Assembly: GCA_037892935.1 (NCBI GenBank)
Contig: JAYXKI010000008.1
Location: 1,736,001-1,800,000, forward strand
From: Phlebopus portentosus
Lineage: Eukaryota > Basidiomycota > Agaricomycetes > Boletales > Boletinellaceae
DNA length: 64,000 nucleotides
Reading direction: 5' to 3'
Shown here: positions 44,627 through 56,900 of the stretch, piece by piece
Layout of the letters: every line of letters starts with the position of its first letter
Numbering within the stretch: position 1 is the stretch's first letter
The notes under the pieces: model-generated
The model's input: the letters and a program-made list of their open reading frames with translations, nothing else
Told to the model about the DNA's origin: nothing
Database searches by the model: none
Position numbers and translations under genes: made by a program

Positions 44627-47600
44627 GATTCGGTGTGTAAAGTGTCTGATTCCACGCCGTATTAGATATCCACAATTTTCGTAACATTAGCATGTTGTGA
44701 TAGTGCATCTGCCTGATTCTTCTTGCCTGGCCAATAGAGAATCTTGAAGTTATATTGTGATAACTCTAGTGCCCATCTCACTTAACATCTTGTTAGATTC
44801 TGTGCTGTTATGAAGTATTAGAGGTTTGCATGATCGCTTTGGATAGTTATTGGTTCCTTTGTTCCTTCCAATAAGTGTCTCCAATGTTTGAGTACTTTCA
44901 TGATTGCTAGCATCTCCTTATCATGTGTCAGATAATTTCATTGAGCACTTGATAGTGTCTTTGACATAAAACCTAAAGGTCTCAGTTCTCCTTGGTCATC
45001 TTCTTGTTGTAAGACTGCACCAATTGCTACATTGAATGCATCGGTTTTCAATGTATATAGTTTGTCTGGCTTTGGCATTGCCAATGCCACTTTGGTTTCA
45101 AATGCCTTCTTGATACTTTCAAAAGCTTTGTCCTGTGCTTCAGTCCAAATGAACTTATGATCCTTCTATATAAGTTTGCCAATAGGTGTGTATAAATTGG
45201 TATAATGCCTGATGAATCTTTGGTAGAAGTTGCAAAAGTCTTAGAACTTTTAAATCTGTCATTTTGTCTTTGGTGTTGGCCATTTTCATATTGCTTTGAG
45301 TTTGTAAGGATCTATTTGGATGCCTTTCATTCCTACTACAAATCCCAGATAGTCAAGTTGGGTTTAGAGAAAATGACATTTCTTAATTTTGAGATAGATG
45401 TCAGGTTCTCAGCATTTCTGTAGAATTGCCCTAAAGAGTATTCAGTGCTCCTCTTTGGTTTGTGCTTGGCCAATGAGGTCATCTAGGTAGTTTAGTGCCT
45501 CTTCTATTCTGAGCTAATATTCGAAGTTGTTATTCATGAATTATTGGAATACTGCAGGTGAGTTCTTTATTTCAAACATCATGATCTTCAGCTTATAGAC
45601 TGCATTGCCAACTCAGAATGCTGCCTTCCATTCATCTCCTTCTTGAATTCTCAGGTTATTGTATCCTGATCATATATCGAGGGTGAAGAAGAATTTTTCT
45701 TGCTCCAGTTTCTGTAGTAGAATGCTTATAATTGGGTATAGATCTGATACTGTCATGTCATTGATGTCTTAGTAATCGGTTACTGCTTGTGCTCCTCTGT
45801 CTTTTTTTCCAACAAAGAAGACTGGTACTGCTACTAGACATAGTTTATATGGATTAACCTTCTCAATCTATCCTTTGTCCAGTAATTCTTAGATATAGGC
45901 ATCAAGTGCTGCCTGCTCTTCTTATGTGAGCTTGATAATAGGCCTTGGTTTTGGTAATGGTACTCCTTCCTTGAGATTTATCGCCATATCCCATTTTGTA
46001 TGCTTGGGTAACCTGCTTGATCTGTCTGGATCAAATACGTCTGCATAGTTTACAATTTGCTTTAGTAAGAGTTTTTGCCAATCTCATTTCTCTGTGCTAA
46101 GTAATCCTTCTGCAGCTGCCTTCTGTTGTGAATACTGCTATGATACTGAACTCACTTTGTTCAGTGGTTGTGAGAGACTTGGTTTTGCTGTCTTAGTGAC
46201 CAATTTCATTTAAGGTCTAGCTCTAGCTTTTTAGTAAGCTCTTCCTTTCTAGTGAGGGTAATTGGTTGATCAGTTGTTCTGAGCCTTTTAATGTCTAGTG
46301 GCTCTATGTCATACATAGGAGTGTCTTCTATTGCCTCCTGTTCATCCTTCATATCAATATCACTGTTCTCATCTGCCCATCTTATATGCTTTGGTATGTG
46401 AGTTGCTTCTCTGAGTGGTATTGGTCTTGGTGTCCAATTTCATTTCATTCCTGCCATTTGTTTGTCATGATATTGTTCCTCTAGTAGATGTGTACTAGTT
46501 GTCATCCCAGGATTTTCCTTTGGTACTGGCTGGATTTCTATGCCACCTGGTTTCTTCTGTTTCAGTGGTAGTGGTTGCCTTCTTTGTAGTGGCTGTTTCT
46601 TTCATCACTTAGGGGAGTCATTTTTTTCTCCTGTTCATCTTGGCTATACTTGCCTGTTACTTTGGTAATTTTACCTTCAGACATCTGGTACAATTGCAGT
46701 GCTAGGATCATTCTTCTCAGTATGTGCCTTGTTTGTTATTGCACTATACTTATTACTTCTGGTGGCTGCTTCAATGTAGAGTCTGGTATAGTTTCCATGC
46801 TTGGACTCTTTGCTTCATCTGCCTTCTTTAGCTGTTCTGGTTTTAGTGTTACTAGTTGACTTTTCAGTTTCACTTGTAGCTTTGTTTCTTGAGGGTTTTC
46901 ATTGTTACTTTTCCTTCATGGTGCAAATAGTATTCCTAGTGCTCCAGAGTGTCAATAGTTGTCTCTGTTCTGAGCTTGTTGCTTTGTGTTATACCTAAGT
47001 CTTGTCCTGTTAGATTTGTCTTTCCTCTACTGCTTTCACTTGCACTTTTTGCACTTTTGCTTCTTGATAGCTCATATGATGCTAAGCTCAAATAGTATTG
47101 CATTACCATTCCGATTCCATATTTGATTCTTCCAATCAATTTCTGGATTGACTTTGGCCAAACAGTCAATGCCTAGGATCACTTAATCCTGTCCTATAGT
47201 CACTACTGCCAGTGTTTGTGGCTGCAGCTTAGGTCCATCAAAGATTAATAAGTAGACCTCGTGTGTGATTGTTCCTCCTTGGTTAGGGCTTCTATCGGCA
47301 TCACTCAGGGGTCAAGAGTGATCAAGCCTCTTCTTGAATAGGTTATGCTATCATACTAAGTTGGAATGTATTGTACTACATGTCACTCCAGAATCAATTA
47401 ACACTTGGACTGCTAGAGTCTTTGTTCTAACCTTTACTCAAATGGGTAATTGAGAATGCAATACATGTATTGGCAATCACTTATTATGCATTGCTTCACT
47501 GGGGTTGAGCCCAGGAGATATGAAACTCTGGTTGTTGAAACCACTCTTGCTACCCTTCGTACTCTTGCATTGTGCAGTCTCATTCAATAGAGGTTCTAGT

Positions 47601-49480
47601 CTTTCTCTGTTGCTCTTTACTTGCTAGGGATTTTCAGAAGTTGTTTTGGTATTCTTTATCATGCTTGCAGGTGTAGCCTGCTGATTTATCTCCTCTAGCT
47701 TATGTTATGTAATCATAGTGAACTGGCCTTCGACAATAAGGGTCAGGACATATTTCCTTGAAATTTACAGCTCGTGCTGTCATTGGCTTTCATTTTTGAC
47801 CATTTGTTCTCTTCTTTGGCTGTCCTAAGAAAGAACCCTTTTGCTTCTTTGGTGCCTTGCAATTCTTTGAGTAGTGTCTAATCTTTCCACAGTTGTAGTA
47901 TTTAGCTCCCTTCTTTGGCAAGCCTCAGAGTGCATCTATATTCATAGCATCTGGATCACATTTCGATTGTTGTATTGGTGGTTAAAATGATGATTGCCTA
48001 TTTGTCTTAAATCTCAGAGTATATATCTGACTTCCAATCAGCTTTTGTCTTGCATCCATATCTGCTAAGTTGCTTGTCCATGTCATCTATTCTTCCAGCT
48101 TGTACTTTTCAAAAGTGTTGGGTTGTACAGATTCGACTTGTCATTTGACCCAATTATCTAGTCCTTTGACATAGATATACTTGAGCATAGTAGCATTGAT
48201 TGAGGGTGGTGCTCTAGCTCTGATTTATTGAAATTCATCATTATATGCCCTGATGCTTGATCCTTTTTGCCAGATGCATAGGAGATGGAATAGTGCTTCT
48301 TGTTCTCCAACTATTGGATGTCCTGCTCGGACTCTCATCTAATCCAACATCTCCTTGAGAGATGTGAACATTCCTCCTCAATTTGGATCAATAATGGCTG
48401 GTACTGGCTTTAGCTTTCCTTTATCATCAAATAATGTTAGGGTCTGCTTTTCTGCAAACCAATCATAGCTGTTGCCTTTGAGTGCTGCAAATAGACTCTT
48501 TGAAATCTCCTCTTTGCTCTTAACTCCATGCTGTGCCAACTTTAAAATACATCAGCTGACCCATAGATCAATATCTTCATTTTGCTTGCTATAGTACTTT
48601 GTCAATTTGATGCTGTATTTAGAGAGTTGTGTCTGAAGAGCTTATAGTTGCATCTCCAGGATCTGAACTTTCTAGTTGGTGGTTGACATGATCATATGTG
48701 ATTATAGGCACTACTGGTGGCAAATATGTAGCTAATGTTCTGGTGCTTAGATTGTTACTGAACTACTGATTGGTACTTGGAGTGTAGCACTTTGACTGTT
48801 AAACCCTTGTAACAAGTATGGGTTTATTGCTCATGATAACTCCTCATCTGATGATACTGTTCTGTTAGAGGTATGCTCTGTTTGATGATGTAGCTCTCAG
48901 ATTCATTGAGCTTCTTGTCTGAGATACTCTGCATGCTTGAGTATACTTCTTGCAGTACTTTCTGCTGTCTGTACTGATGCAATCAATGTCAAGTAGGCTT
49001 GTTGACTTGATTTGACTGTACATCCTAGTGTCAGAAGTGCTTTATGTAAGTTGCTAATATCTTCTGCAATGTTTAGTGTCAGATAAATGATTCTTGTGAG
49101 TTCTGTAGTTGCTGTTTCAACTGCTTGGATGTATTGCTTGTGAGCGCTAAGTGTAGAGTGTATACATCCTATCTCATCTTGAACTACTAATATCTCTGTA
49201 GTGACTTGTTGGCTTGGGGGTATGACTGATCAATCTAAGGAATTGTCATTTCGATACAGTGTTGCTACTTGAGCTCCTAGTCCATTAGTGTTAACCTCGA
49301 GTGCTTCAAGTTGCTCTCTAACTGTAGTTGTGTATGTTTTACTTAGCAGATTGTTATTTGTCTGAGCTCTTGGTTGACTAGTCTGCAGTCTTTTGAGTCA
49401 TACTATTCTCTCTTGTAGAGATAGTATTATTGGTAGATATTCATTGTCTGTTTAGGTGGCAGTTCCCTAAAGAATGTCTC

Positions 49481-50459
49481 CATCCAATTCTAATCTTGCT
49501 ATCCTTCCTTAGATATGATTCAGTTCACTGTTGAGGTGTGATCCTGATCTCATTCAGTTATTTGTTTGATTACTCATCCTTTAGTTGTTACTTCTTCCAC
49601 TTGAGTTCTCTGGACAGTTCATTAACTATGTTTCTTGCCTATAGCTTCAGGTGTATTATTATGAGATATGATAGACCAAGCCATTCCTTTCTCACTGAAT
49701 GTAGCAATAGTAGATGGTACCTTCACTACTTTAGTTATTGTTATTTATATGCTCTTAACTGCAGGGCTACCAGATGCCTTTGCTATTAGGTACACTTCAT
49801 TGGTAAATAGGTTATGATAATAGATGTTTGATTTGAGTGAATCGGGTTTGTTCTCCAGGATGTGTACTTGTTCTAGGGAATGAGTTTGCTAATCTCAAAA
49901 CTAGCAGTGTCGATAGAGACTTGAGGTCAATGATCCTTACCTTGATAAAACACTAGCCAAGAACCTTGCCTGTGAGAGGTGGTGTTAAAACTAGTGAGTA
50001 GTCTTTCGATCTAATGTTAGAGATGTAGGTCTAGGGTTACACCAATTTTGATCCTTTTACCTAAGCAGCAGTGTGTTGTGTAGAGGTGATCTATCTATCT
50101 ATGTTTAGCTGTACTACATGATCCTCTTAATATCCTTCCTAGTCACAGTCCTGGTTAGAGATGCTTTCAGAGACAAGGTAGAGTAAGAGCAGATTAGGAT
50201 TTCTAAGAGGCATAGTACTGCAAAGCACATAGTGGATTGTGTGTTAAGACAATGTCACTAGTGTGTTAAGAGGATTGAAAGATGGGGGAAAGAGGGTCTA
50301 CTTTTATGCTTTCTAGATAATTCATTTTCCATCCTATTTCTTACTTATCTTCCCTTCACTTTACTCCACCTTGCTCCACCTTTCTCCACCATTATATCAC
50401 TTCCTTCATCATTCTGCTCCACTGAGTGCCACTTTGCTTCAATGTATCTCTACCATGAC
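49481..50459 (-). other. Gypsy-III 5' leader and likely LTR promoter region
   Basis: No clear ORF. On the minus strand a GCATAAAAGTAGACC box lies near 50315-50300, followed by several hundred bases without genes before Gag, as expected for the R/U5 and leader of the element. I could not fix the LTR end or primer site. A short GATC/TATC repeat occurs near 50087-50101. Confidence 0.4.
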
Positions 50460-51197
50460 AGAATTCTGTAGAGTTGCTGACTGAGACAATAGAGGTGCTG
50501 TTCCAGTATAGAAAGCTTCACTATCAGTGCTCCATTATGATGTCAATTCTATCACCAGGTGGGATTGTAGCTCTTGTGCAATATAAGCAGCTCGATATGT
50601 GACTCTTTGCTGTTTGCCTTGTGGTCCAAAGGGTGTGAGTACAACTTGCACATCAGTATTAAGATGTTGGGTTAGTGTAGAGTATGGTCTAATGCATACC
50701 ATGAACTGTATGAGTTCTGCTGGGAGATGCAGTTGAGTTTGAGTGACTAGCTATACTTTGCCTGGGAGTCTAATGTCATGAATGTAATGTCATATCCTTT
50801 GTTGGAGTACCAGTTATAGCTACTTCGTATCCTGGTTTGCATTCCTTGATAAATAAAGGTTCACTTGTACTGTAGAAGCTGGGCATGGATTGTGCAGCTC
50901 TAGCTTATATCATTCTAGTATCCTCCAAGTTATCAGATCTGCAGCTCAAGAGGTTCGAGTTGTAACAATGAGTTCTTCATGTCACTTGGGTATTATAGAA
51001 TTTGGTGGATTGGCATGTAACACTTCTTGTAAATGATGTTCAACTTCAATATGGCAGTCATGTGTTTCACTTGTAGCATGACATACTGTAAAGTATATCT
51101 CATAAAGGACCATGTGCATTTGAGCACAAGTCTGACAGTGCTGGAATGCCAGTGATGTCTCCATTGGGCTCAGATTAGCCTTTAGACTTTTAGTCAT
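50460..51197 (-). pseudogene. Decayed ORF upstream of the Gypsy-III promoter
   Basis: From about 51197 the minus strand reads one protein-like frame (LKANLSPMETSLAF, QHCQTCAQMHMVLYEIYF, THDCHIEVEHHLQEVLHANP, LPAELIQFMV, PFGPQGKQQRVTYRAAYIAQEL) to about 50460, with about eight stops, most explained by Gln, Arg or Trp codons. It lies before the probable TATA box of the element, the same place where LTR-D carries its ORF. The two proteins show no obvious similarity. No family was recognised. Confidence 0.4.
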
Positions 51198-51468
51198 TAG
51201 GCATTAGGCTTTGCTAGTCATGTTCTAGACTTCTTAGACTTTTAGTAGTTTGATTACTTCTTGACTTCTTTTGATCAGGTTGGATTGAGTGCTTGGTTGG
51301 TAGTGTTAAGGTGACAGTCGGCAGTAATAAGTCAGCAGTGGTAATTGCCGGTTGGCAGTGTTAAGTAGTTTGTGGGGTTATATACTTGTAGCATGCTTCT
51401 TAGGTGCCCATATATTGCCATTGATGCCCATGACTATTGCCTTGGTCACATGAATAGTAGTTCACTGT
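51198..51468. other. Junction spacer between Gypsy-III and Gypsy-II
   Basis: AT-rich with imperfect GGCAGTNNTAAGT-type repeats near 51300-51365. No gene was seen. Confidence 0.35.
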
Positions 51469-52279
51469 GATCATATAAAGGCTTCTCTTACCTCTCTCAC
51501 CTGAATTGAAACCTCCTTGTATATTCTAAACAGTTTTGCCCAGTTTTGCTTGTAACTTTATTACTCAGTGTGCCACTTACATTCAGTTTTGCAGCACCTT
51601 CTCCTCTCTATTGTTATTGGGAAAGGACACTATATCACCCCTTTCCTCCTGACATTCATCTCCTGCTTCCTCAAGTTGTTGCCCAGTGCTGCTCCACATT
51701 ATTTTGATTAGATATAGTTGGTTCTATCATCCTGCATATACCCTCTGATTCTCTCAGTCCCCCTCCATCATTGTTTTGTCCCTCCATCTCTCGTATCATA
51801 ATTAACACACTCAGCTATCATTTTTCATCTATTATATCATGTTTCAAATTATTATGCTATGTTCTAACACTTTAGACTATGAGTGAGATCGGCTGCAGTC
51901 GCTTATCAGTGTGTTAGCACAGTTGATTAGTCACATTTGGGTTGGTGGTTCAACTAGCATAGTTTAGTTTAGTTTAGTTCTTATACCTTGTGTTAGTCAG
52001 CTTTAGTCCAGAGCTTGCAGCTGAGCTGGAGAGTCGATTTAGCCTTTGCACTGCTACTGTCAATCTCAGGAGAAGTCCACCCTCAGAACTCTTTCTTGAG
52101 TGCTTCCCTCACATCCCTCAAACCTCACAAAGTCACTCTATCATATATTTTTATATTCCTCCATTCCTTCATGCCCTTGGCCTGGGTGTAATTCTCTGCT
52201 AACCACTTAAAGGTATTCTAGGACAGCCCCTCAAACTGTATACTCCTTATCCAGTGTTAGAATAACTACAGGAGTTTCA
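51469..52279 (+). mobile_element. LTR-A copy 6, truncated 5' LTR of Gypsy-II
   Basis: It matches the second half of LTR-A (as at 31656-32473) and ends GGAGTTTCA next to a Gypsy primer site. The U3 half including the promoter is missing. Nearly every CpG of the younger copies is TG or CA, so this is the most decayed LTR-A here. Confidence 0.85.
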
Positions 52280-52281
52280 AG

Positions 52282-52299
52282 TGGAGCCCCTAGTGAGGG
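52282..52299 (+). promoter_or_regulatory. Gypsy-II primer-binding site
   Basis: TGGAGCCCCTAGTGAGGG, two bases after the LTR end, matches the Gypsy-I site with two transitions. Confidence 0.7.
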
Positions 52300-53962
52300 G
52301 GATTTTACTGTCTAACTATTATAAATATCCTGCCAAATTTATCTAGTAGATAAGTTACATGCAGTCAATCCGCTCGAGTCCCTGTAGAATATCAGGTTTT
52401 GCTGCTGACTCAAAGGCTGAGGTTAGTCAATTGCAACTTACATTCTACCACAGGAGACACAGTGTAATAGTTAGTGTATTTATGTGGATGATCAGACTAG
52501 GTCTGTAGATGTAATCCTAGCAGGCTAGGGTGTTCAATCCTATAAGGGAGTGAGCGAGAATGAATTGAGATGACCAAATAGAGAAGGGAGATCCAGAAGA
52601 TGACTCTGGGATGGGTAGCAGGTCAACCTGTACTGGCCAACCTGCTGTAACACAAGTGGGGGACCAAGCTGAAGTAGTCTGGAATATGATACAGCTTGGC
52701 CGAAGGTGTATAGCTAGGTATATGTGGGTGATATGAACAAAGTAGCTGGATGTCTATATAAAACTAATAGAGAATGAGTGTAGTTGGGCTGCTGTGCTCT
52801 ACTGAGAGGTGAAAGAGTCGCTGGGAGAGTCCGTAATGATAACCCAAGACACTGCTTCGACTTGCAGTACTCTTTGGAACTAAGTCAGGTCACAAAGTGG
52901 ATCACAGAAGAGCAAGGTCTAAACTCGGCAGACTTGAACTAGACTGAACAGAGAAGGAAGCACACTTCAGAGAAGTGTCTTCCTTCTTCTGACAGAGTAG
53001 AAGGAGGCTCAGAGTGTCTTGAGTGACTTTGGAACAACAGAAGCTAGTGCTCAGTAGATGTCTAGAGGTCTCTACTTGTATTCTCTCTGTCAGTAACTAT
53101 GACATCAGGATGTTTATATAGACTGCCAGATGGCAAAAACAAGAACAAAACAAGTGATCTATAACCCAAGTTGAATCGGAAACAGAAGAGAGATGAAACA
53201 GAGGAGAAAATACAGCAAGAAGTGTGAAACTGATACAATGACAGTTGGCAGACTGAGAGAGATAGATAAAACATGACAAGGAGTGGGAGCTAACATGATG
53301 AGGGTCAGAATATAGACAGATAAAGAGAAAACACGGCAAGGAGTAGGGACCGACATGATAAGGGTCAGAAGTACAGTAAGGAACTATGAAATGAACTGAA
53401 AACTGTTCATGAAGGGTCCTTCGAGAGGTGCACTCAAGTGGATGAGTGAGATGTCTCTCTTCCTTATACAGCAATGTCCAATCGGCAGAGGCTGAATGGG
53501 AGTCCAAACTTCAAAGACCACTTTGAAAGCAGCCAAGGAACAGAGTGCATCTCATATAATATTGGTGAGATAAGGTATGAGACCATCTGCTAGGCCCAGA
53601 CACTTTAAGATAGTCTCTAGCTATGTGAAACATTAGCCATCAGATCTAGGGGCCTTCAGGAAGTGTGAGTTGAGATTTTGAAAGGTCGGCATTCACTATA
53701 TCGAGCTGAAATGAATGTTGGCCAGTGTGATGATGTTAAATATATACAGTAAATAGTGGCAAGGCACCTGTAGCGCAGTATTAGCAGATATTTGGGGTCT
53801 TAAAGTGTGACATATGTGCAGAGAAGGTAAAGTAGCCTGAGCCGGAAGTATATGTTAAAGTCTCGGGCAAGTCCTAAGGTATGTCAGACTGCTCGGTATA
53901 GGTTGTAAGGGTTATATGTACTCCGTGAAACTGTTGGAGTCTCTGGATAGTGTTGTACCAGT
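52300..53962. other. Gypsy-II gag N-terminus with a probable inserted sequence
   Basis: About 52330-52430 still resembles the Gypsy-I Gag N-terminus (SQSARVPVEYQVL against SQSAHIPIVHQAL). From there to about 53990 no Gypsy similarity remains, and the size (about 1.5 kb) suits a decayed solo LTR. TATA-like boxes occur on both strands (52753 plus, 53113 minus), and a roughly 60-bp imperfect direct repeat lies at 53260-53400. The minus-strand frame 53097-53507 comes from that repeat and is not a convincing gene. Confidence 0.4.
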
Positions 53963-53989
53963 GTGTTAGACACTGGGGGATATCTACTA

Positions 53990-56900
53990 GGAGGTTCGCT
54001 AACACTCAGAATAGCACTGTGCACTACAATAAAATACAGCAAAACACCCTTACATCAATCTGTTAGTGCCATTCCTTTCAACTCTAATTCTCTAAATTAT
54101 TCCCCATCTACCATCACTGATTCAGAGCTTTCCAGCCTCTCATCCTTGCCAGTTTTCATCTCAGGATCACCAAGCAGACTAGCCAGTCTACCTACCAATT
54201 ACCAACTACCAACCAGAACTCAACAGATCTTAGCCAGCAATGCAGTGGTAATAGCTCATCTGTCTGCTAATGCTAATGTATTACAACAACTTACCAATCG
54301 ACAAACTGCAATGGTATACCAACTGCTCTCATATAGAGACAAACATGCCTCTATATTTGACAGCTTAGAATCAAAGAAACTTCCTAGGTTCTTTAAAGAT
54401 GTTGCAAGACAGGCCTTATAGAATAATAGAGATCATGTCTGGAAGTTCTTGTACTATACAAAGACCAATGTCACAGAACTTTGGGAGACTACCAACCAGA
54501 TTAATAACCTAAACCCTAATGTGAAGATGATGAAGAGGGAGATTATAGCTCTGTACCTGAGTCTCAAGGCAGGGAGATACTACTCCAAGGGAGAACTAGA
54601 GCATTTAGTTATGGAGTGGACAAAGAAAGAGATCAAGAACTATGAAGACCTAGATAAATATCATTGAGAATTCATCAGGTGCTCTAAGTATCTTATAACA
54701 AATGAAAAGATCTTAGAGTCTCAAGCTGATGAGATGTTTCTGATGAGAATTACAGGAGATCTTTAAGAGGCACTCATTTACTATATTGAGATCAAACTAC
54801 CAGACCACAATTTGTCTACACCCTATAAGATTAAGGATGTGCTTGAGCATTCAAATTTCTTGCTGAGAGAAAAAATTGTAGGAGTTTCAGCAGTAACTTT
54901 TCACCCCCAGCTACTGGAGAAGCTTTGACAAGTATTGTGAAGAAGGAAGAAGTGGATTTGGCTAAGGTAATAGATACATTGAAGAATTTTCAAGTTATGC
55001 TCAATGCCCTGAGCAAAGGGAACATTCTGCATCAATCAGGAGTGAAACATAGCAAAACCCCACAGAACCCAGTTTGCAACTTCTGCAGCAAAGCAGGACA
55101 CTATATTCAATTGTGTATGAAGGTTCTTGAGTATATCCAAGCTTGCAAGTGCATCAGGAGTCCAGATGAAAGGATTGTGTTGCCAAATGGCAGTCTCATT
55201 ATGAGGTTGCTGCTGGGGACCAATCTCAAAGAACAAATTAATAGCTTTCATGCTAAACCCTGGCAACACACACAGTAGGGATGGTTGAATCAGTTATGCA
55301 TGTTTATAGCTAGCAAGCTGGTCCAGCATATACATATAGTTATGACAAAGTAGATCAGAACAAGCAGAAAAACTATGATGTCAAACATTTAAAGATTTTG
55401 ATCAATGAGATAAGGAAGAAGGCAGCTGGAGTACGGAGAATAAAGTTTAATGGCATAGAAATCTCTAGAGTCCAGCCTCATAAGAAGGTGCAGGCAAAAC
55501 TACAGCTCATGCCACTGAGTGGTATATGACCCTCGACAATATCACCTTAGTCATCGCAGCAGAATGACATTACCAAGAAACCCTAACCCCAGTATAAATA
55601 CATCATACCAATAGAAAACTTGAGCACAGTCTCTAACGTCCTGACTTATACCCTTGATATCCCTATCATCATTAGTCAATGTGAACTCCTCTCAATCGCC
55701 CTGGATGTTAGAAAACAGATGAAGGAGTTGACAATAGCTAAGAGATATAACATGGCAGAAGTCAAATATGGTGAGGCCATAGATAATTCACTTACATTGC
55801 AAGTTGAGTGTTTCACTTCAAAACAAGATGAAATAGGCAAAACATTTTTATCACAAGAAGTACTAGCACTCAGTGGATAAGACATTGCTAGAGGCATCTA
55901 TGCCTCTCAAGACTGTTAGTGCATTGATCAAAGACACCCTGGAGGTTGAATGCATGCTTGATCAGGGAGCTATTGTGTGTCTGCTCTATAAAGACATATG
56001 GAAGAAGTTACAGATACCTCTATCCTCTGATAAAGGGATGATCCTGGAGACAGCAGATACGGCTAGGTCATCTACTATTGGCATGATCTCAAATGTAAAG
56101 TTCACAATAGTCAAGATTGACATTTTGCTTCAAGTGCAAGTTGTTCTGAACATCCCTTTCCAGGCCTTACTGGGAAGACTGTTTTTCACTATTATAGAGT
56201 GCAAAATGAAAGATTACATGTCAGATGACCAACATATCACCTTAATGGACCCAAACAAAGTGGCTATCAGAATTTGAATGATTGCACATAGACCACCTCA
56301 TAAGGGTTTTTGGCAAGCATTGAGAAACTGATTAAAAGACATTGGTGAGACAAGAATGGTAGTAACTAATTGCCAGTTCAGGTATTTTCTTATAATTTTG
56401 AATATATTTTATATATGATCCCATCTCTTTTCAACCAACAATTGCCTTATTTATTAATCAGGAATTGCTATACTACCAAAAATGAAGAATGGTCATATTG
56501 TTCCTGTATTTTAGAAACCTCAGATAAAGAAGACATGAAGGTACTGGCTTATAAATAAGTAGTGCAGAAAGTCAGGCCATCTCAGAAGTCCTTCCAGAAG
56601 AGTACAGAATCATATAAAGACAACATCCAGATCCATTGAGAGAGATACTCAAAATGCCAATCATCTCAAAGCTGTTCAAACCCATAGGTTGTGTAACTGC
56701 TGAAAGGATGGAAGCACTGAAGATTGATGAGAATACCTTCCTGTAGCTGGCAGTGAGGTTATTAGTGAAGAATCTGATTGTGTTACAGAAAGAAGCATTG
56801 GCATGGACCAAATCTAAATGCAAAATATTCAATCCTACATATTTTAACCCAATACATATTCCTACAATACCACATATACCGTGGCAGCACAAGAGCATTC

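Larger units (their letters stand above)
41745..44686 (-). mobile_element. LTR-D copy C, solo LTR in Gypsy-III
   Basis: Ends TGTTAGGAC and TCGTAACA in plus-strand coordinates, with TTAGC at 41740-41744 and again at 44687-44691, a perfect 5-bp target duplication. It is interrupted by LTR-B copy 3; without this it is about 1596 bp. Its ORF and TATA-like box read on the minus strand. CpG sites are well kept, so it is the youngest-looking LTR-D of the three and younger than the chromovirus it entered. Confidence 0.93.
40140..49480 (-). pseudogene. Gypsy-III chromovirus gag-pol (decayed, split by LTR-D)
   Basis: Minus-strand order: coiled-coil N-terminal Gag (about 49480-48690); Gag core from MSTTN at 48689 with ALKGNSYDWFAEK; zinc knuckle near 47900 (YYNCGKIRHYSKNC, first Cys lost to Tyr); protease LIDSGVTCS near 47390; RT 46000-45400 with YLDDLIGQA; RNase H with TDAFNVAIGAVLQQ near 45050; integrase with the HHCC motif near 41350-41480 and core TCDLITNLP, VISD and GQTEQLN (41240-40900); C-terminal domain near 40600; and a chromodomain (YLIQWKGY...EPLNNL) near 40200-40330. 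A chromodomain after the integrase marks chromoviruses and normally steers insertion into heterochromatin. Dozens of stops, nearly all at Gln, Trp or Arg codons, make it inactive. LTR-D copy C separates RNase H from integrase. Confidence 0.9.

Noticed and set aside
53097..53507. 136-codon minus-strand frame as a membrane protein
   Set aside because: The hydrophobic repeats come from a 60-bp direct repeat in noncoding sequence, and the frame has no homologous counterpart elsewhere in the window.
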